This document shows positions 1 to 12,252 of a DNA stretch of 64,000 nt, one piece after another. The stretch lies in contig JAGFNQ010002597.1 in NCBI GenBank assembly GCA_024364735.1, positions 341,996 through 405,995 on the forward strand, in the 5' to 3' direction. Under the pieces are notes generated by a model. The model worked only from the letters and a program-made list of their open reading frames with translations. It had not been told where the DNA came from and made no database searches. This DNA is from Boesenbergia rotunda. Lineage: Eukaryota; Streptophyta; Magnoliopsida; Zingiberales; Zingiberaceae. How positions within the stretch are numbered: position 1 is the stretch's first letter; the number at the start of each line of letters is the position of its first letter. The translations under genes and the position numbers were made by a program.

Positions 1-330
1 GGAAAGAAATATGCTAGGGTAGCATATAATTATGGTAAGGAGGGGAAGTCCAAAAATGACAAGGGGATGTCATTTAAAAGTAAAAGGAAGGACTTAACCA
101 AGGACAAGGTGTCTAAGGTTAAGAAGGTTAAGTTTGTAGGCCAAGAATCACTGGAGGTACACCGGTGTGTCCTAGTGGTTGTTGAGTCACCTAGGAAGGT
201 GGCTAGGGCTAAGAGCTCAAGGGGGAGTTCAGGAGTCTTTGGGATCCATGGTAAATGGATCTCGAGAGGTTTCTCTAGGAGGTCTAGGTGGACAATGGAG
301 TGTTCCAAAAAGAGTTGGAGACGGACTTGA
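1..330 (+). pseudogene. Element 0: gag C-terminal remnant (copia)
   Basis: This is the last part of a copia gag-type region, cut by the window edge. It is Lys/Arg-rich and matches, block for block, the sequence just after the gag of element B (about 13640-13870): both share 'ACACCGGTGTG', the 'GAGTCACCTAGG' stretch and 'GGGATCCATG'. An open frame of 87 codons lies at 67-330, but no start or domain can be assigned to it, so I treat it as a decayed gag tail. The context supports this: a polypurine tract and an LTR follow on the same strand. No pol sequence lies between this remnant and the LTR, so element 0 was also a pol-less element, as B is. Confidence 0.6.
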
Positions 331-1293
331 GTCTCAATTCTTGGGTTTTGGCACATAAGATATGTGTTTCATGCATGAAAATATGACATTGGGGTCATAA
401 AGTATGAGAATTGATTTTTGATATATAAATGTCATATAAATCAATGCTAGGGATGCATTGTGGGTTGGTATGGGCAGTGACATCAAGGGAAGACCAAAAC
501 TAGGACTTTAGATCAAGTTTCAATTGAACTATTTAGGTAGTTTTGGATTTTGTGTCAACCTTGGGATTGGTGATAGATACATGGGTGGATGTATTTTTCC
601 AAGTAGGTATGGGTACCACAAATCTCTCCATAAAATTTGAGAATTTTTGGAGACTTGTGGAATTTCTGGTGCATTTCTAAAATTGAATTCAGAATGTTGA
701 AAAATGGATTTTCAACGTGCCATTCGTCTGGTAACTGTCCCAGTCGATTGGCAAAGGCTGAAAAATGAGTTTCAGCTGTTGTAAGGTGTCCAAATAATGT
801 GAAACAAGTGTGGAACCTTGTGGGGGGGGTTAGTACACTGTGTTTATAATCATTTAGGGGTTAAAGAGTCCAATAAGGGGGAAATTGTTGGAGTTTTTTG
901 ATGTATGGCAAAGGGGGAGAAGTGTTGGGTTTAAGTGGGAAACTAAACACGCCTTTGCAAGAAATCCTAGGTCTAGGGGGAACTTAGGTAAAGGGGGAGC
1001 ATTGTTGTTCCATTCATGGCATAAGGGGGACCTTGGAGAGGTTCTTAAAAAGCCTTTGTAAGTCTAATATAGGGGGAGCCTTGGGAAGGTTTTAAAAAAC
1101 CCGTTTTGGTAAAATTACTAACTTAGGAAGGTTAGGTGTGGGGATGCCTTGGGATAGGATCCATGCATGGTTGCATTGCATATGCATTGGCGGTGTAAGT
1201 CCAAGGTGGAGCCTTGGCAACGTAAGTCCAAATGGTTGTTAGCGTTGTGTTTTGCTATTTATTTTCCGTAACTTAAACGTATTGCCAAACATC
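331..1293 (+). other. Element 0: noncoding 3' internal region
   Basis: There is no ORF of note. The stretch around 620-690 aligns with B at about 14185-14250, and a degenerate palindrome pair at 721-750 corresponds to the first pair in B at 14281-14309. After it, B has a second ORF while element 0 passes directly to the polypurine-proximal region. Element 0 therefore lacks the ORF2 cassette. Confidence 0.55.
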
Positions 1294-1305
1294 AAAAAGG
1301 GGGAG
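1294..1305 (+). other. Polypurine tract of element 0
   Basis: AAAAAGGGGGAG lies three bases before the LTR start TGTTGGGGC. It is the priming site for plus-strand DNA synthesis and matches the tracts of B and C. Confidence 0.85.
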
Positions 1306-1308
1306 ATT

Positions 1309-2318
1309 GTTGGGGCAATCTATGGTCCGAAGTGACCATGTGTTTTGATGTTTGGGAGAAGGGTTTAAGTTAGGTTTACCCTTGTGTTCTAATAGGTGTA
1401 TGTGAGTGTGCAGGCTTGCAGGTTACACATATTGACTTAGCTGGACGGCTTCAGGTACGGTGAAGGGTGACATGGAGGCAAGTCGTGGGCTTGTGTGCAC
1501 CCGAGAGACCATGGATAGCATGGTCGATGAGCCGAGGGATGCGGACTTTGAGGCGTACGTGAAAGATGGCATAGAGGCAAGCTGGAGGCTTGTGTGCGCA
1601 TCTGAGGGACGAGGGCCGAAGACAAAGAGGGCGTGAAGTCAACAGTCGAGGCTACTGGTGAAGAGTTAGCTGAGTTGTGAGGAGTCGAGTGCTGAAGGAA
1701 TGTACTCGGGGAAATCCTAGGGGTCGAGTGCGGAGAGAAATGTACTCGAGAAGGAAAAACCCTAGGTAACAGTCGACTGGGGTTCTGGCAGTCGACTGGT
1801 AAACCCCACAGCAAGATCAGTCGACTGACAATGGGGCAGTCAACTGGTAGCAGCCAGAATTAGAACGTTGGGGCTTGCAACGGTCGAATTTGAGTGGGGG
1901 CAGTCGACTGCCCTTATGGCAGTTCACTGGTGGCGGCCAAAACAAGAGTAAGCTATATTTAAAAGGACTTCGTTTTGGCTAGGAGTTTTGACGAATTTGG
2001 CTTTCGTTAAAGGCCAAATAGTAGTCTAAGAGCTCAGAGGTGCATTGGGATTGTGGTGAGGTTTCTCCACCCACAAGGAGCTACACAAGCTAGCCAGAGG
2101 GCATCCGGGGAGTGATCCACCGAAGGATCGAGGGATCGTCCACCTTACGGACTACGATGTAGTAAGAGCGTCATCTTCGAACCACGTAAACGGTAACGTG
2201 TTAGCGTTTGGTTGTTTTTATTGTTATTGATTCTGCTTGCTCACGCTAACATCGTAGGTAGAAATCGAGAAAAGCTATTCACCCCCCCCCCCTCTAGCTT
2301 GCTTGTCACGATCTAACA
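1309..2318 (+). mobile_element. 3' LTR of element 0 (copia, group 1)
   Basis: The LTR starts TGTTGGGGC and ends CGATCTAACA (TG...CA), 1010 bp. Three pairs of CAGTCGACTG-type palindromes at 1770-1798, 1818-1846 and 1901-1929 each have a 9-bp spacer. A TATA-like TATATTTAAAA lies at 1954. A poly-C tract with CTCTAGC sits about 25 bases before the end, as in the LTRs of B. The matching 5' LTR is outside the window. Confidence 0.85.
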
Positions 2319-2638
2319 CTATTGTATCTTCTATCACCTCTTCCTCGATCAGCAAGCATTTTCCCTTCAGATTAGTAGAAGAGAGCTTCCTGCATTGGTA
2401 CGTCATATGTCCCTGTTCATCACATTAATAACATCTTATAGGGGACTTAGAGTAAACCTACGGTGATCACTGCGGTGCCCACTGTGGTGACTTAGAGTTA
2501 TTCTGGTCATTTTTTCCTATCTATTTTCGATTTTGTTGCTTTTAAGCCGCCAGTGCATGCTGAAAGGCCTATGACACCATCAAAAATGAATAAAGCTTGA
2601 AGGTATCTTGCAAGGTTAATCGTAGACCCCCTAAGTAT
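2319..2638. other. Unassigned spacer
   Basis: These 320 bases lie between two oppositely oriented LTRs. I see no ORF, repeat or element end in them. They may be old target sequence. Confidence 0.4.
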
Positions 2639-3530
2639 TGTTGGGACCTTGGCGTTAGGCTAGAGGGAGGGTGAATAGCTTTTCTTTGATTTTGTCTACA
2701 AGAATGTTAGCTAAAGCACAAAACAATAATAACCAAAATCAATTAACCAAAAGAAAGCAATGCTAACTCCCTTGATTTACTTGGTATCCACCTCCAAGAG
2801 GTGACTAATCCAAGGACCCACACCACACAATCAATCTTACTATGATCTTCTCCTTGAAGGTGGAGAAATCCTCACAAGATGTTCTCTTCCTCTTTTACAA
2901 GATGAGATTTAGAATATGAGGAAGAGAATAGGCATTGGGAACTTAGAATAGGATTTAGCAATCAAGAACCGTCCTATTCATGCCTCAAAGCCTCCTCTTA
3001 AATAGAGGAGAGAGTTGTTAAACAAACAGCTCAACTCGACATCAGTCGACTGCCAGGGGCAGTCGACTGATCCCTCAGCCAACGGCTCTTTTTCGAACAC
3101 ACCAGCTGATTGGTCCCTGGACTAGTCGACTGATCTCATTGCCAGTCGACTGCCCAGCTTACAAGTCCACTCAAACTCGCTTCGAAGCTCATCCTTCGCA
3201 TATGCCTTGAGGTCCACTTCCTCGGCTTGCCCCTTGAAGTTCTCTTCCTTCGGGTCTCGTCCCTCGGATGCGCACACAAGCCCACGGCTTGCCTCTATGA
3301 CATCCTTCGCGTATGACTTTGAACCCTACTTCCTCGACTCGCCCTTGAAGTCCTCTTCCTTGGCTCTCGTCCCTCGGATGCTATACTTTGTTACTCATGT
3401 GTAATTTCACCAAATCCTGCACGACTCAAGTACACATGTCAAATCAACATGAAAACCTAACTTAATCATATTGACACACACATCAAAACCTATGATCCAC
3501 CCGATCACACTTTGGTCGATTGCACCAACA
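2639..3530 (-). mobile_element. 3' LTR of element A (copia, group 1, minus strand)
   Basis: On the minus strand it starts TGTTGGTGCAATCG (at 3530) and ends GGTCCCAACA (at 2639), 892 bp. A polypurine tract lies directly upstream on that strand. Palindrome pairs are at 3043-3069 (7-bp spacer) and 3123-3152 (10-bp spacer). The minus-strand TATA-like CTATTTAAG is near 3000-3006. The terminal part is repeated at 18111-18261, the stub of the 5' LTR. Confidence 0.85.
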
Positions 3531-3532
3531 AT

Positions 3533-3544
3533 CTCCCCTTTTTT
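3533..3544 (-). other. Polypurine tract of element A
   Basis: The minus strand reads AAAAAAGGGGAG immediately before the LTR start, in the expected position and orientation. Confidence 0.8.
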
Positions 3545-4537
3545 GATGTGTGGCAATATGTTTAAGTTAGGTACTTAACATAACAATTGAAAATTAAAAA
3601 GCATAGCATACTAAGAAGCATAAACATGCATCCTCCCCCTTAACCTATGCTTTATCACAAGCATTTAAATTTTTTTTCCCACAAACATAAAGAGTTAAGT
3701 TAAAATCTAACTTAAACCTTTCAATTCTCCCCCTTTGACACCATCAAAAAGATTGCTTCAATCAATATTACCTATTGGTATCAATTTGGGATAAGTTTCA
3801 TATTCTGAAAATGCCTAAAAATCAGAAACTACCTGTGTCAGTCGACTGATTTAGTTATCAGTCGACTAGTGGCTTCGAATAGCCAATTTACAAAAACTTC
3901 AGTCGACTGCCCCTGGGCCAGTCGACTAATACATATCAGTTTGAAAATTTCAGCCTTTGAGCCAAAATTCAGAAATGCATGAATTCGAAAAATCATGAAA
4001 CATTGCAAATATATTTCTTATGATGTATTCTAACAGAGAAAAATACATTTTCATGAAAAATCTAAACATGTTTGACTTTTTGACCAAAACTCAAATTCTT
4101 TGAAAAACACTCCATTTTGTATCAACCTTGCATTCTAGTTTTGAAACCATATGTTTTGCAAACTTATGCCAAAGTAAATAAAACACAAAACTGTTTTCAA
4201 ATTATTTGAAATGTCCAACTATGATCTATGGGCAAAATGTCCATTAATTAAATATTTTCTTTCTCCATAATTGATCTATTGTCACTAATGTAATACATCC
4301 AATAACTCAATAAAATACCACAAGCATAAGTGAGTTATTTGTATCATTCTAACATCTCATATGCATGAATACAATTATAAAGCAAAGTAATATGAGATAT
4401 TTTTAAGGTAAACCTTATTTAGCCTAATTTATCATGAATTTCTACTATGGGCTACAAATCCCCCCTTAATGTCTCAAGTCAACCAAATTTCAAAAATTTG
4501 AAATTCTAATACCATGGTTGACTTTACCCAAAACCCT
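3545..4537 (-). other. Element A: noncoding internal region after gag
   Basis: There is no protease, integrase or RT between gag and the polypurine tract, so A is a gag-only element. It contains two palindrome pairs: 3839-3868 (10-bp spacer) and 3900-3928 (9-bp spacer). Confidence 0.6.
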
Positions 4538-6124
4538 CTAATCCTTGAGAATTGACATTGGTACCCAATAGAAATGTTTCCTAATTGGGTTAACCAAGTA
4601 CTCCATAGGGATCCATTTCTCATTTAGGGTCTTGGTCTTTGCATGCCCTCTAGCAAGTAGACAATGATAGGTTTTTCCATTACTAGATTTTCTAAACCCT
4701 AACCCTTCTTTCTTGAAACTTGCCCTTTGACTCTCAATGATCATATCTAGGGGTTTTGAGCCAATTTCAAATTTTCTAAGGGCTTTGGTAAGACTATCTA
4801 CCTTTTCCCTTAATTCCTTATTTTCTTCTTCTAAAGATGAGTCATTTGAGCTAGAAGAAAAATCATGCATATTGTCCTTAATTGTGATAGATTCTAATTT
4901 TTCATTTAACATGCAAATCTCATTTTTCAAACACCTAATTTTCTTTCTAGGATTAAACAATTCATCATTAGTGCTAGAGATAATTTTCACAAGTGTAGCA
5001 GTGGGTAGTTTGTATACCTCACTTACCGAGATGTCTGAATCCGAAGATTGACCTCGCCCTTCACTTGAGCTCCCTTCTACATCTTCACTTGAGCTCTTCT
5101 CATCTTCAGATGATGTGGATGCTATGTTGTCAATTCCCATTAGAGCAAAATGGGACACGTGATGTTCTTCTTCTTCCGATGATGAAGGATCATCCCATGT
5201 TGCCTTTAGATTTTTAACCTTCTTGCCTTTTCTTTTGTTTTCTTCTTTTCATCCTTCTTCTTTTCTTCCTTCTTCTTCAAGAGTGGATAATCATCCCTTA
5301 TGTGTCCTTCTTCATGGAAATTATAGCATATGACTTTTCTTGTCCTACTCTTGCTTTTTGAATTTTTTTGTATCATGAGATTTGTTAGAAGAAAAACTTT
5401 TAAATGCTTTCCTTATCTTTCTTACCATATATGCCTTTTGATCACTATCCATTGAGGCGCTTGATTCTTCCGAATCAGATGATGAAGAATAGACCTTCTT
5501 CTTATCCTTCTTCTTCTTCCTTTCTTTTTCTACAATAAGAGTTATACTCTTTTCTTTGGTAGACACATTAGCTTATTCATGTAGTTCAAATTCACAAAAT
5601 AAATCATCAAGCTTTACTAAAGAGAGATCCCTAGAGACTTTATAAGCATCAACCATTGAGGGTCATAAAGTGGTTCTAGGGAAAGATTGAAGCACATACC
5701 TTACTAGATCCCTATTCTCAATTTTCTCACCTATCACATGAAGCTCATTGACGATTTCTTTAAATCTACCGTGTAATTGGCTCATGGTTTCATTTGTCTT
5801 CATGGTGAGGGATTGAAGTTGAGCCACCAAGAGATCCTTCTTGGATCTTCTTGATTCATTTAATCCCTCATTTAACTCAATAAGCTTTTTCCAAAGCTCT
5901 TTGGCAGACTTGAATGATCCGACTTTGTTCAATTGCTCCTTTGAAAGGCCACATTGTAGGGTTGTTGTGGCCTTTGCATTTGCTTGCGCCTTCTTCATAA
6001 TCTCTTTTGACCAATTCTTGATAGGAAGAGGTTCTCCCCTCTCATCCTTTGGCATCTTAAAGTCATCTACAACACTAAACCAATTTTCAATATCATTCAT
6101 TAAGTAGTATTCCATTCTACCTTT
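4538..6124 (-). pseudogene. Element A gag (main part), copia, interrupted by element B
   Basis: This is a copia Gag polyprotein (virus-like particle shell and RNA binding). The minus strand from 6119 continues, in frame, the first 24 codons at 18053-17980. Visible order: capsid region of the UBN2/copia-gag type (ATTTLQCGLSKEQL, then KELWKKLIEL), a Lys/Ser-rich linker at about 5345-5566, a damaged zinc knuckle near 5290-5340 (the CYxC cysteines are partly lost), an acidic Ser-rich stretch, a coiled coil (EEENKELREKVDSL), and a C-terminal WVP motif near 4550. In-frame stops at about 5663 (TGA in place of Trp) and 5575, plus damage near 5345, show it is dead. No pol follows. It cannot make a full Gag as it stands. 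Confidence 0.8.
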
Positions 6125-7720
6125 TGTTGGAGCAATCGGCCCGAGTATGATCTGGAGGATCATGGATTATGATGTGTGTGTCAATATGAGTAAGTTAGGA
6201 TTTGTTGTTGGACTAATATGTGTATGGGAGTGTGCAGGTTTGCAAGTACACATAGACTTGGTTGGATGTCTTTAGGTGAAGGGTGGCATGGAGGCAAGCT
6301 GGAGGCTTGCGTGCGCATCCGAGGGACCATGGGCAGAGACAATGAGCCGAGGGATGCGGACTTCGAGGCATGCATGAAGGGTAGCATGGAGGCAAGTTGA
6401 GGGCTTGCGTGTGTAACACCCGCCCCTTACGTGAGCGACGCGTTACATTTTTTTTCTTTCATACATTATTGCATATGAAGCGTAAATATAGCAGCGAAAA
6501 TAATACTAAATCATGAACATATGCAATTGAATAAATTTCTTTCTAACTAAACTACTTTAAGCATGTGAATCATAGCATAGCATATCTATCAAGAGAGTAT
6601 ATAGTTCTACATTAAGCATGCATATCATAAAGAACTTCAACTCCGACAAGTAGTAAGCGTAAACATAAAAACTAATACATGCATTTATAAGTAGCAACAT
6701 TAAGTCCATGAGAAATAAGTCCATAAGTAAGAGTAAAGACAACAGTAGGATCGTTCTGCCAAGTCACTGCCACACACACATATGCCCTCCTACTGCTTCC
6801 CCTTTAGTTTGATCTGCAACATAAGAAGGTAGACTATAAGCATAAAATGCTTAGTAAGCTCCTTGCTTACTCACAAAATCCGTACATCACATATAAGTAG
6901 AAATCTACATCATTTGACATAAACATATAACATGAATAAATACTTAAAGCATCTAAAGCTCATAAGCATAAACACTTAACATTCGCATAATTTTTAAAAT
7001 ATAATCATGTGCATAAACATTAAACATAGCATATGCAATATCATTAAGCATAAACATGTGCATAACCATTAAACATAGCATATGCAATATCATTAAACAT
7101 AAACATGTGCATAAACATTAAGGATGCTCTTTTAAAAATATATATAATATAATACTTGAACATCAACATATCATCATCATTGGGGATCCCTGGCTTGTAC
7201 CACACATCAAGGATAGCTTCGGTAGTCCCAGAACCGAGGACAGCTACAGTAGTCCCAGAACCGAGGCTTTCATAAGGAGCCCATCCCTGTTGGACAGCTA
7301 CGGTAGTCCCAGAACCGTGGACAGCTACGGTAGTCCAGAACCGGGGCCTTTGCTTAGGAGCCCATCCCTTGGACCTTTTTCAAGATCCGGTACAAGCCAA
7401 TACATAAAGTAAAATAGCATACATGATTCCTTTTCTTTTTATAGCAATTTCTCTTTAGCATAGCGTTCGTTATTTCTTTTCTTTTTCTTAGAAATTGCTC
7501 TTTAGACATTTTTTTTTATTCATAATGTCATACATGTCATGGGCATACATTCAAAGCATAAATGCCATCATAACTTTTAAGCATGAGCATGGCATGGAGA
7601 AAACATAATTTCATGGTAAGAAAATTCATAACATGCCAACTTATCATTCATGATTCATAAAACACATAATGTTCAGTTTAAAACTAAGGATGATACACCT
7701 AGGGAACATGTTCCAATTTT

Positions 7721-8440
7721 TTTCATCTATCATGGCCTAATGAAACATAGATACCTTTAATTCAATCATAATTCAACATATATTCCACTGGTCAAAACAT
7801 TTAGATAGGGTTATCATGGCATGAAAACACAACACAACATCTCACAACTCATACAACATGCATACATTGAATATCCTATTACCAAGAGACATCGTCAAAT
7901 GAGGTCGTGACCTTAACCCATCCTAAAACCCAATTTAAGGTACTGATCATAAACTTCTAAGGTTCATATCAACATGAAAATGACCAAGAAACAAAAACAA
8001 TTGATTCATACAACATGCATATGATATATATTCTAACACTAGGAAATATTAGCAAGTAACATGGCATCTTTAACTCTTTTATTTCTTTTCATCTATCATG
8101 GCATAATAAAATATGAATACCTTTAATTCAACAATAATTCATCATATACTCTACTGATCAAAACATTTAGATAGGGTTATCATGGCATAAAAACACAACA
8201 CAACACCACACAACTCATACAACATGCATACATTGAATATCCTATTACCAAGAGACATTATCAAGTGAGATAGTGACCTTAACCCATCCTAAGGCCTAAT
8301 TTAGGAAACTGATCAGAAACTTCTAAGCTTCATATCAACATGAAAAAGACAAAAACAAGAGCAATTTGATTCATACAACATGCATATAATATATACTCTA
8401 ACACTAGGAAGCATTAGCACGTAACATGGCATCTTTAACT
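7721..8440. repeat. Tandem duplication, 366-bp unit, two copies
   Basis: Copy 1 (7721-8086) and copy 2 (8087-about 8440) start with the same TTTCATCTATCATGGC and run in parallel to 'CATGGCATCTTTAACTC'. They lie inside LTR1. I see no such duplication in the related LTR at 35956. Confidence 0.8.
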
Positions 8441-9699
8441 CATTTTTTTGTCCTTATTTAGGGTATTAACCCAATATGTTCAGAGGGGAAACATGACCTA
8501 AAATATATATAAAACCCTCAAACAAATATCAACAAGGAATTAAAATCATTAGCTAGTCAAAAGAACTCAAACATCTTCTTATGGCAAAAAAGTCTATGGC
8601 TTCTTGAGAGCCTTGGCCTAAACTTTTAGGGGTCTTTTTGCTTCATCTTTTTTTTTCATCATAACTCATAACATAACATCATGAAAACATTGGAGTCATT
8701 AGATAACTGTTAGTGAGAGCCCTAGAGCCAATCATGTGATGATTATATAGACTCATTTGTATCATATTCCTGTGTATAAATAAAGGCATGTTTTATGGTT
8801 ATTATACTTACGTGTATTTGTGCCGAATAGCTAAGCATAATAATGTCCTTGAGTAGAAGATTCTTATCTATATCAATCGATTAGTTGAATCGATAGTGAG
8901 ATGATATAGAGAACACTACTCTAAATAATTCCTAGTCAAGTATTAACATTCAAGGACAATGTTAATACGTAGAGGCTAGCATGTAAGTCAACATGATGAC
9001 TTGATCTCACAAGTCATGGATATAGAGATATCAAGTTGACACATGGGTATGCATTGGAGAATGTATACTGAATGACCCGCCATGAGAAAGTATCATGGAT
9101 CGTTATATGAGTGTCATATACTTTCTCATGTGGCTATTAGTATGACTATTAGTCCTTGGACCTGAAGTCACCATGGATTCCTACATAAGGAGTTACGTAC
9201 TTTGGCTTCGTCAAACGTCACCCGTAAATGGGTGGACTATAAAGGCGATTACTGGGTATGTAACAAATTATGGAGAGGGATGTGAGTGATGTAGATGGGA
9301 TCTATCCCTCCTATATGACGGGAGCGATGTCGTATTCTTGATAGAGTTAGACCACAAAGTGCATGGCCATGCCTAAGTGAGTCAATATGAGATATTGAGC
9401 TCATTTGATTAGTGTGAGTCTACTTGGAGTTCAAGATATAGATTGACTCGAGGATGACACGGTCTATGCCTCAATTGAGTCAATCTAGATATCAAGGATA
9501 GAGGGACATTATCATATATTGTGAGAGTCACAATTATTAGTCACAAGGTGATGTTGGATCTCAACATTCTTGTAACTTGGGTAGCAATGATGTGTTGCTA
9601 GATACCGCTCATTGCTTATGTTTCTAAGAGGTTAGAAGCATTGCCAACGTTACAAGAACCTATAGGGTCACACGCAAAGAACAAATAGATGGAGAAAAT

Positions 9700-10060
9700 T
9701 GAAGTCAAGTTTGACTTGGCTAAATATGGAAAGTCCATAAAAGGCAAGTTTGACTTGACCTAAATCCAAATCAAGTTAGACTTGACTTGGTTCCACTTCA
9801 AGTTAGACTTGACATGGGAGAAGAAAAAATTGAAGTCAAGTTTGACTTGACTAAATATGGAAAGTCCATAAAAGGCAAGTTTGACTTGACCTAAATCCAA
9901 ATCAAGTTTGACTTGACTTGGTTCCACTTCAAGTTAGACTTGACATGGGAGAAGAAATGGAGTCAAGTTTGACTTGACTAAATATGGAAAGTTCATAAAA
10001 GGCAAGTTTGACTTGACCAAAACCACCTCACCTTGAATTGACCAAGTGATGACTTGGCTT
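9700..10060. repeat. Tandem array of about 130-bp units with TCAAGTTTGACTTGA dyads
   Basis: Two full units and a partial third repeat the order: GTCAAGTTTGACTTG, AAATATGGAAAGT(C/T)CATAAAAGG, CAAGTTTGACTTGACC, then two TCAAGTT(T/A)GACTTGAC dyads. About twenty TTGAC cores on either strand can be counted by eye. TTGAC is the core of the WRKY W-box. Confidence 0.85.
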
Positions 10061-10152
10061 GGTTTTTGACTAAATGTGTATGCCACATCATTTCCAAGGT
10101 GGTAACCCCTCCCATTTGAATTTGAATTCAAATGGAGGAGGTTATGGCATGT

Positions 10153-10200
10153 GTGGCCGGCCACTTAATGGCCATTAATGGCCATTAAGTGGCCGGCCAC
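10153..10200. repeat. 48-bp perfect palindrome
   Basis: The two 24-base halves are exact reverse complements with no spacer. The outer 12 bases are GTGGCCGGCCAC and the centre is TGGCCATTAATGGCCA. It could extrude as a cruciform or fold as a strong RNA hairpin. Confidence 0.97.
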
Positions 10201-12186
10201 CAAGGATGATCAAAAAGGGATTTTGGTTCCCTTTTTGTGGGTGGCTCTTCTTCTTCCTCTTGAGTTTTTCTTCTTGCTCTACTTCTCCTCTCGTCGAAAC
10301 CGAGAAGGTGCTAGCACACCTAAGGTTTTTGATCCATCTATTTTGTTCGCGTGGATACATATAGACGAGTGTCTGCCTTGATACTCTACGAGATCCGGCG
10401 GCCTTTTGGACAAGCGGGAAAGCGAAGGGCTACGCATCAAGGGTAATGGTTCTATCATGTAGATCTAATATAGATTTAGTAGTGAAACTCGTACTCGTAA
10501 TTTATTTTTATGTTCGCACGGATCCCGTGGCCGAATTTCTGGGGTTTCCGCAACGCAAAAGTGGTTTTTGCGGCCTAGAATATCTAACAATAACATCAAT
10601 CACAAGCCCTAGGCCCTAAAACCCATGATGGCCGAAACTTACCTATAGGGAAAAACTTCATGATTTTTAGCAACACATCAAAAAAACATACAAGAACATG
10701 AATAAAACATATGTAAACTATTATGTTGCAGGTGAGGGGAGTCTTACCCTTGTTGTCTCTGTTATAAACCTCGAATAGAGAAACAAAAGGAAACCTTCTT
10801 GACCTTAGAGTACTCCTTGCCCTTGTAGCCTTGTAGAAGAACTTGGATCTTCAAGAGGGAGTCCTCTTGTGAAGTTTTCCAAGAGGAAAACCCCTTTGGA
10901 ACTTTCGGCCAAGAAGGAGGAAGAAGAGAGGGGAGAGGAAGTGCCTTGGTGGAAGAGAAGAAGAGAAAAGTAACTTAAGCCTCTTCACTTCTCATCCCAC
11001 CTTTTTATACTAAGTGAAGGGGGCAAGTGAAAGGGCATGATGCCTCCTCTCATGGTGACTCTTCACTTCCCTTATCCTTACACCTATCTACAATTTTCTT
11101 TATCCTCCTAATAGCACTCCCTTGCTAGGTGAATTGGTTACATATGCATTCTTAAGGCTTACAACATCTCTAAGGTCCAAGGTTCAATCCTTGGCACTTA
11201 CATCATTTCATTTTTTTTATATTCTTTTGCAAGCCCATCTAAAGTAAGGCTCATTACATGATGTGTTATTTCTTTTATCCTCATGGGCCCCATTAGGATA
11301 ACTAATAAAGTGCTATTTAAGACCCATTAGGAATTTCCACCATTTAGAGCACATATAAGGCCTATTAACACTTACACTAAAATTCCCACAACTCTAACTA
11401 TCATTCATGAGTCATACTCAATATGGCTATTATTCATGAAATCCTACTCAATATTAGGGATAATATTGAAGGGAATTTTAGTGGGGTGTTACAGCGTGCG
11501 CATCCGAGGGACGGGAGCCGAAGACGAAGAGGGCGTGAAGGCAACAGATCGAGACTGCTGATTGAAGAGTCGACCAGGTCGTGAGGGTCCGAGTATGAGT
11601 GTTTGTACTCAGGAACTAAGCCGAGAGGGTTGGAGTGCAGAGAGAAATGTACTCGGGAAGGGAACCCTAGGCTTAGAAGGAGACCAATCGACTGCCCCAG
11701 GGGCAGTCGACTGGGATGGCCAGAATTTGAAAGGTAGTGTGAGAATTCGAATTTAGGGAGGACCAGTCGACTGCTCCAGGAGCAGTCAACTGGACAACGG
11801 TCATATTCAGCTCGAGCTCTATTTAAAAGAGCTCAATTCAAGCTGTTTACCCTTGGCAAAACTTGCTTGGATAGAGTGAGTTAGTAGCCAATTGTGCTCA
11901 GCTAGTGTCCAGAGGTTGTGGAGAGGTTTCTCCACCCACAAGGAGCTACGAAATCTAGCCAGAGGTGCTCCGCGGAATCATCCACCAACGAATTAGGGAT
12001 CGCCCACCTTACGGGCAACCGTGGAGTAGGAGTTTTTATCTCCGAACAACGTAAATAGGTGCGTTAGCATTGTTTTCATTTATTTTTATTAGATTTCCGC
12101 TTGTGCTTGCTAACAATTGTAGGAAAAAAATCGAAAGTTGCTATTCACCCCCCCCCCCTCTAGCTAGACAACAACGATCTAACAAG

Positions 12187-12198
12187 TGGTATCAGAGC
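12187..12198 (+). other. Primer-binding site of element B
   Basis: TGGTATCAGAGC lies two bases after the 5' LTR end. It is complementary to the 3' end of plant initiator tRNA-Met. Confidence 0.93.
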
Positions 12199-12252
12199 GA
12201 AGGTTCGCTCTCATTGGAATAACCACCAAAAGAGCACAAGCTAGAGGAGAAA

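Larger units (their letters stand above)
8708..10589 (+). mobile_element. Solo LTR (LTR2) nested in LTR1, target duplication ATAAC
   Basis: It starts TGTTAGTGAG and ends ATATCTAACA. ATAAC is duplicated at 8703-8707 and 10590-10594, giving 1882 bp with no coding sequence. TATAAATAAA is at 8775-8784. It contains the dyad array at 9700-10060 and a 48-bp palindrome. The ends are copia-like, but the family is unknown to me. Confidence 0.85.
6412..11493 (-). mobile_element. Long solo LTR (chromovirus-type, LTR1), target duplication GCGTG
   Basis: It starts TGTAACACCC and ends GGGTGTTACA, and GCGTG is duplicated at 6407-6411 and 11494-11498. The uninterrupted target is seen in the 3' LTR of B near 17305-17315. 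Net of its own insertion it is about 3.2 kb. It is related to the solo LTR at 35956-39600: both hold the 'GACAGCT(A/G)CGGTAGTCC' blocks and the section at 10740-10930. A minus-strand TATA (TATAAAAAGG, near 11001-11009) puts the LTR on the minus strand. The TGTAAC(A/G)CCC start recalls Tekay/Del-type gypsy LTRs (inference; no coding region is present). Confidence 0.8.
6125..12184 (+). mobile_element. 5' LTR of element B, split at 6411/11499
   Basis: The LTR pieces are 6125-6411 and 11499-12184, 973 bp in all. They match the 3' LTR at 17026-17979. It starts TGTTGGAGC and ends CGATCTAACA. Palindrome pairs lie at 11684-11714 (one mismatch) and 11763-11793. TATA-like TATTTAAA is at 11820. A poly-C tract lies near 12148, about 40 bases from the end. 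Confidence 0.88.

Noticed and set aside
1437..1814. Minus-strand frames across the LTR of element 0 and similar ones in the other group 1 LTRs
   Set aside because: They run antisense through LTR sequence and differ between LTR copies. No conserved product.
2319..2638. Possible host gene fragment between two LTRs
   Set aside because: No open frame, splice pattern or recognisable protein piece; left as unassigned.
4538..6163. Short plus-strand frames opposite the gag of element A
   Set aside because: Shadows of the minus-strand gag frame, which has clear gag motifs.
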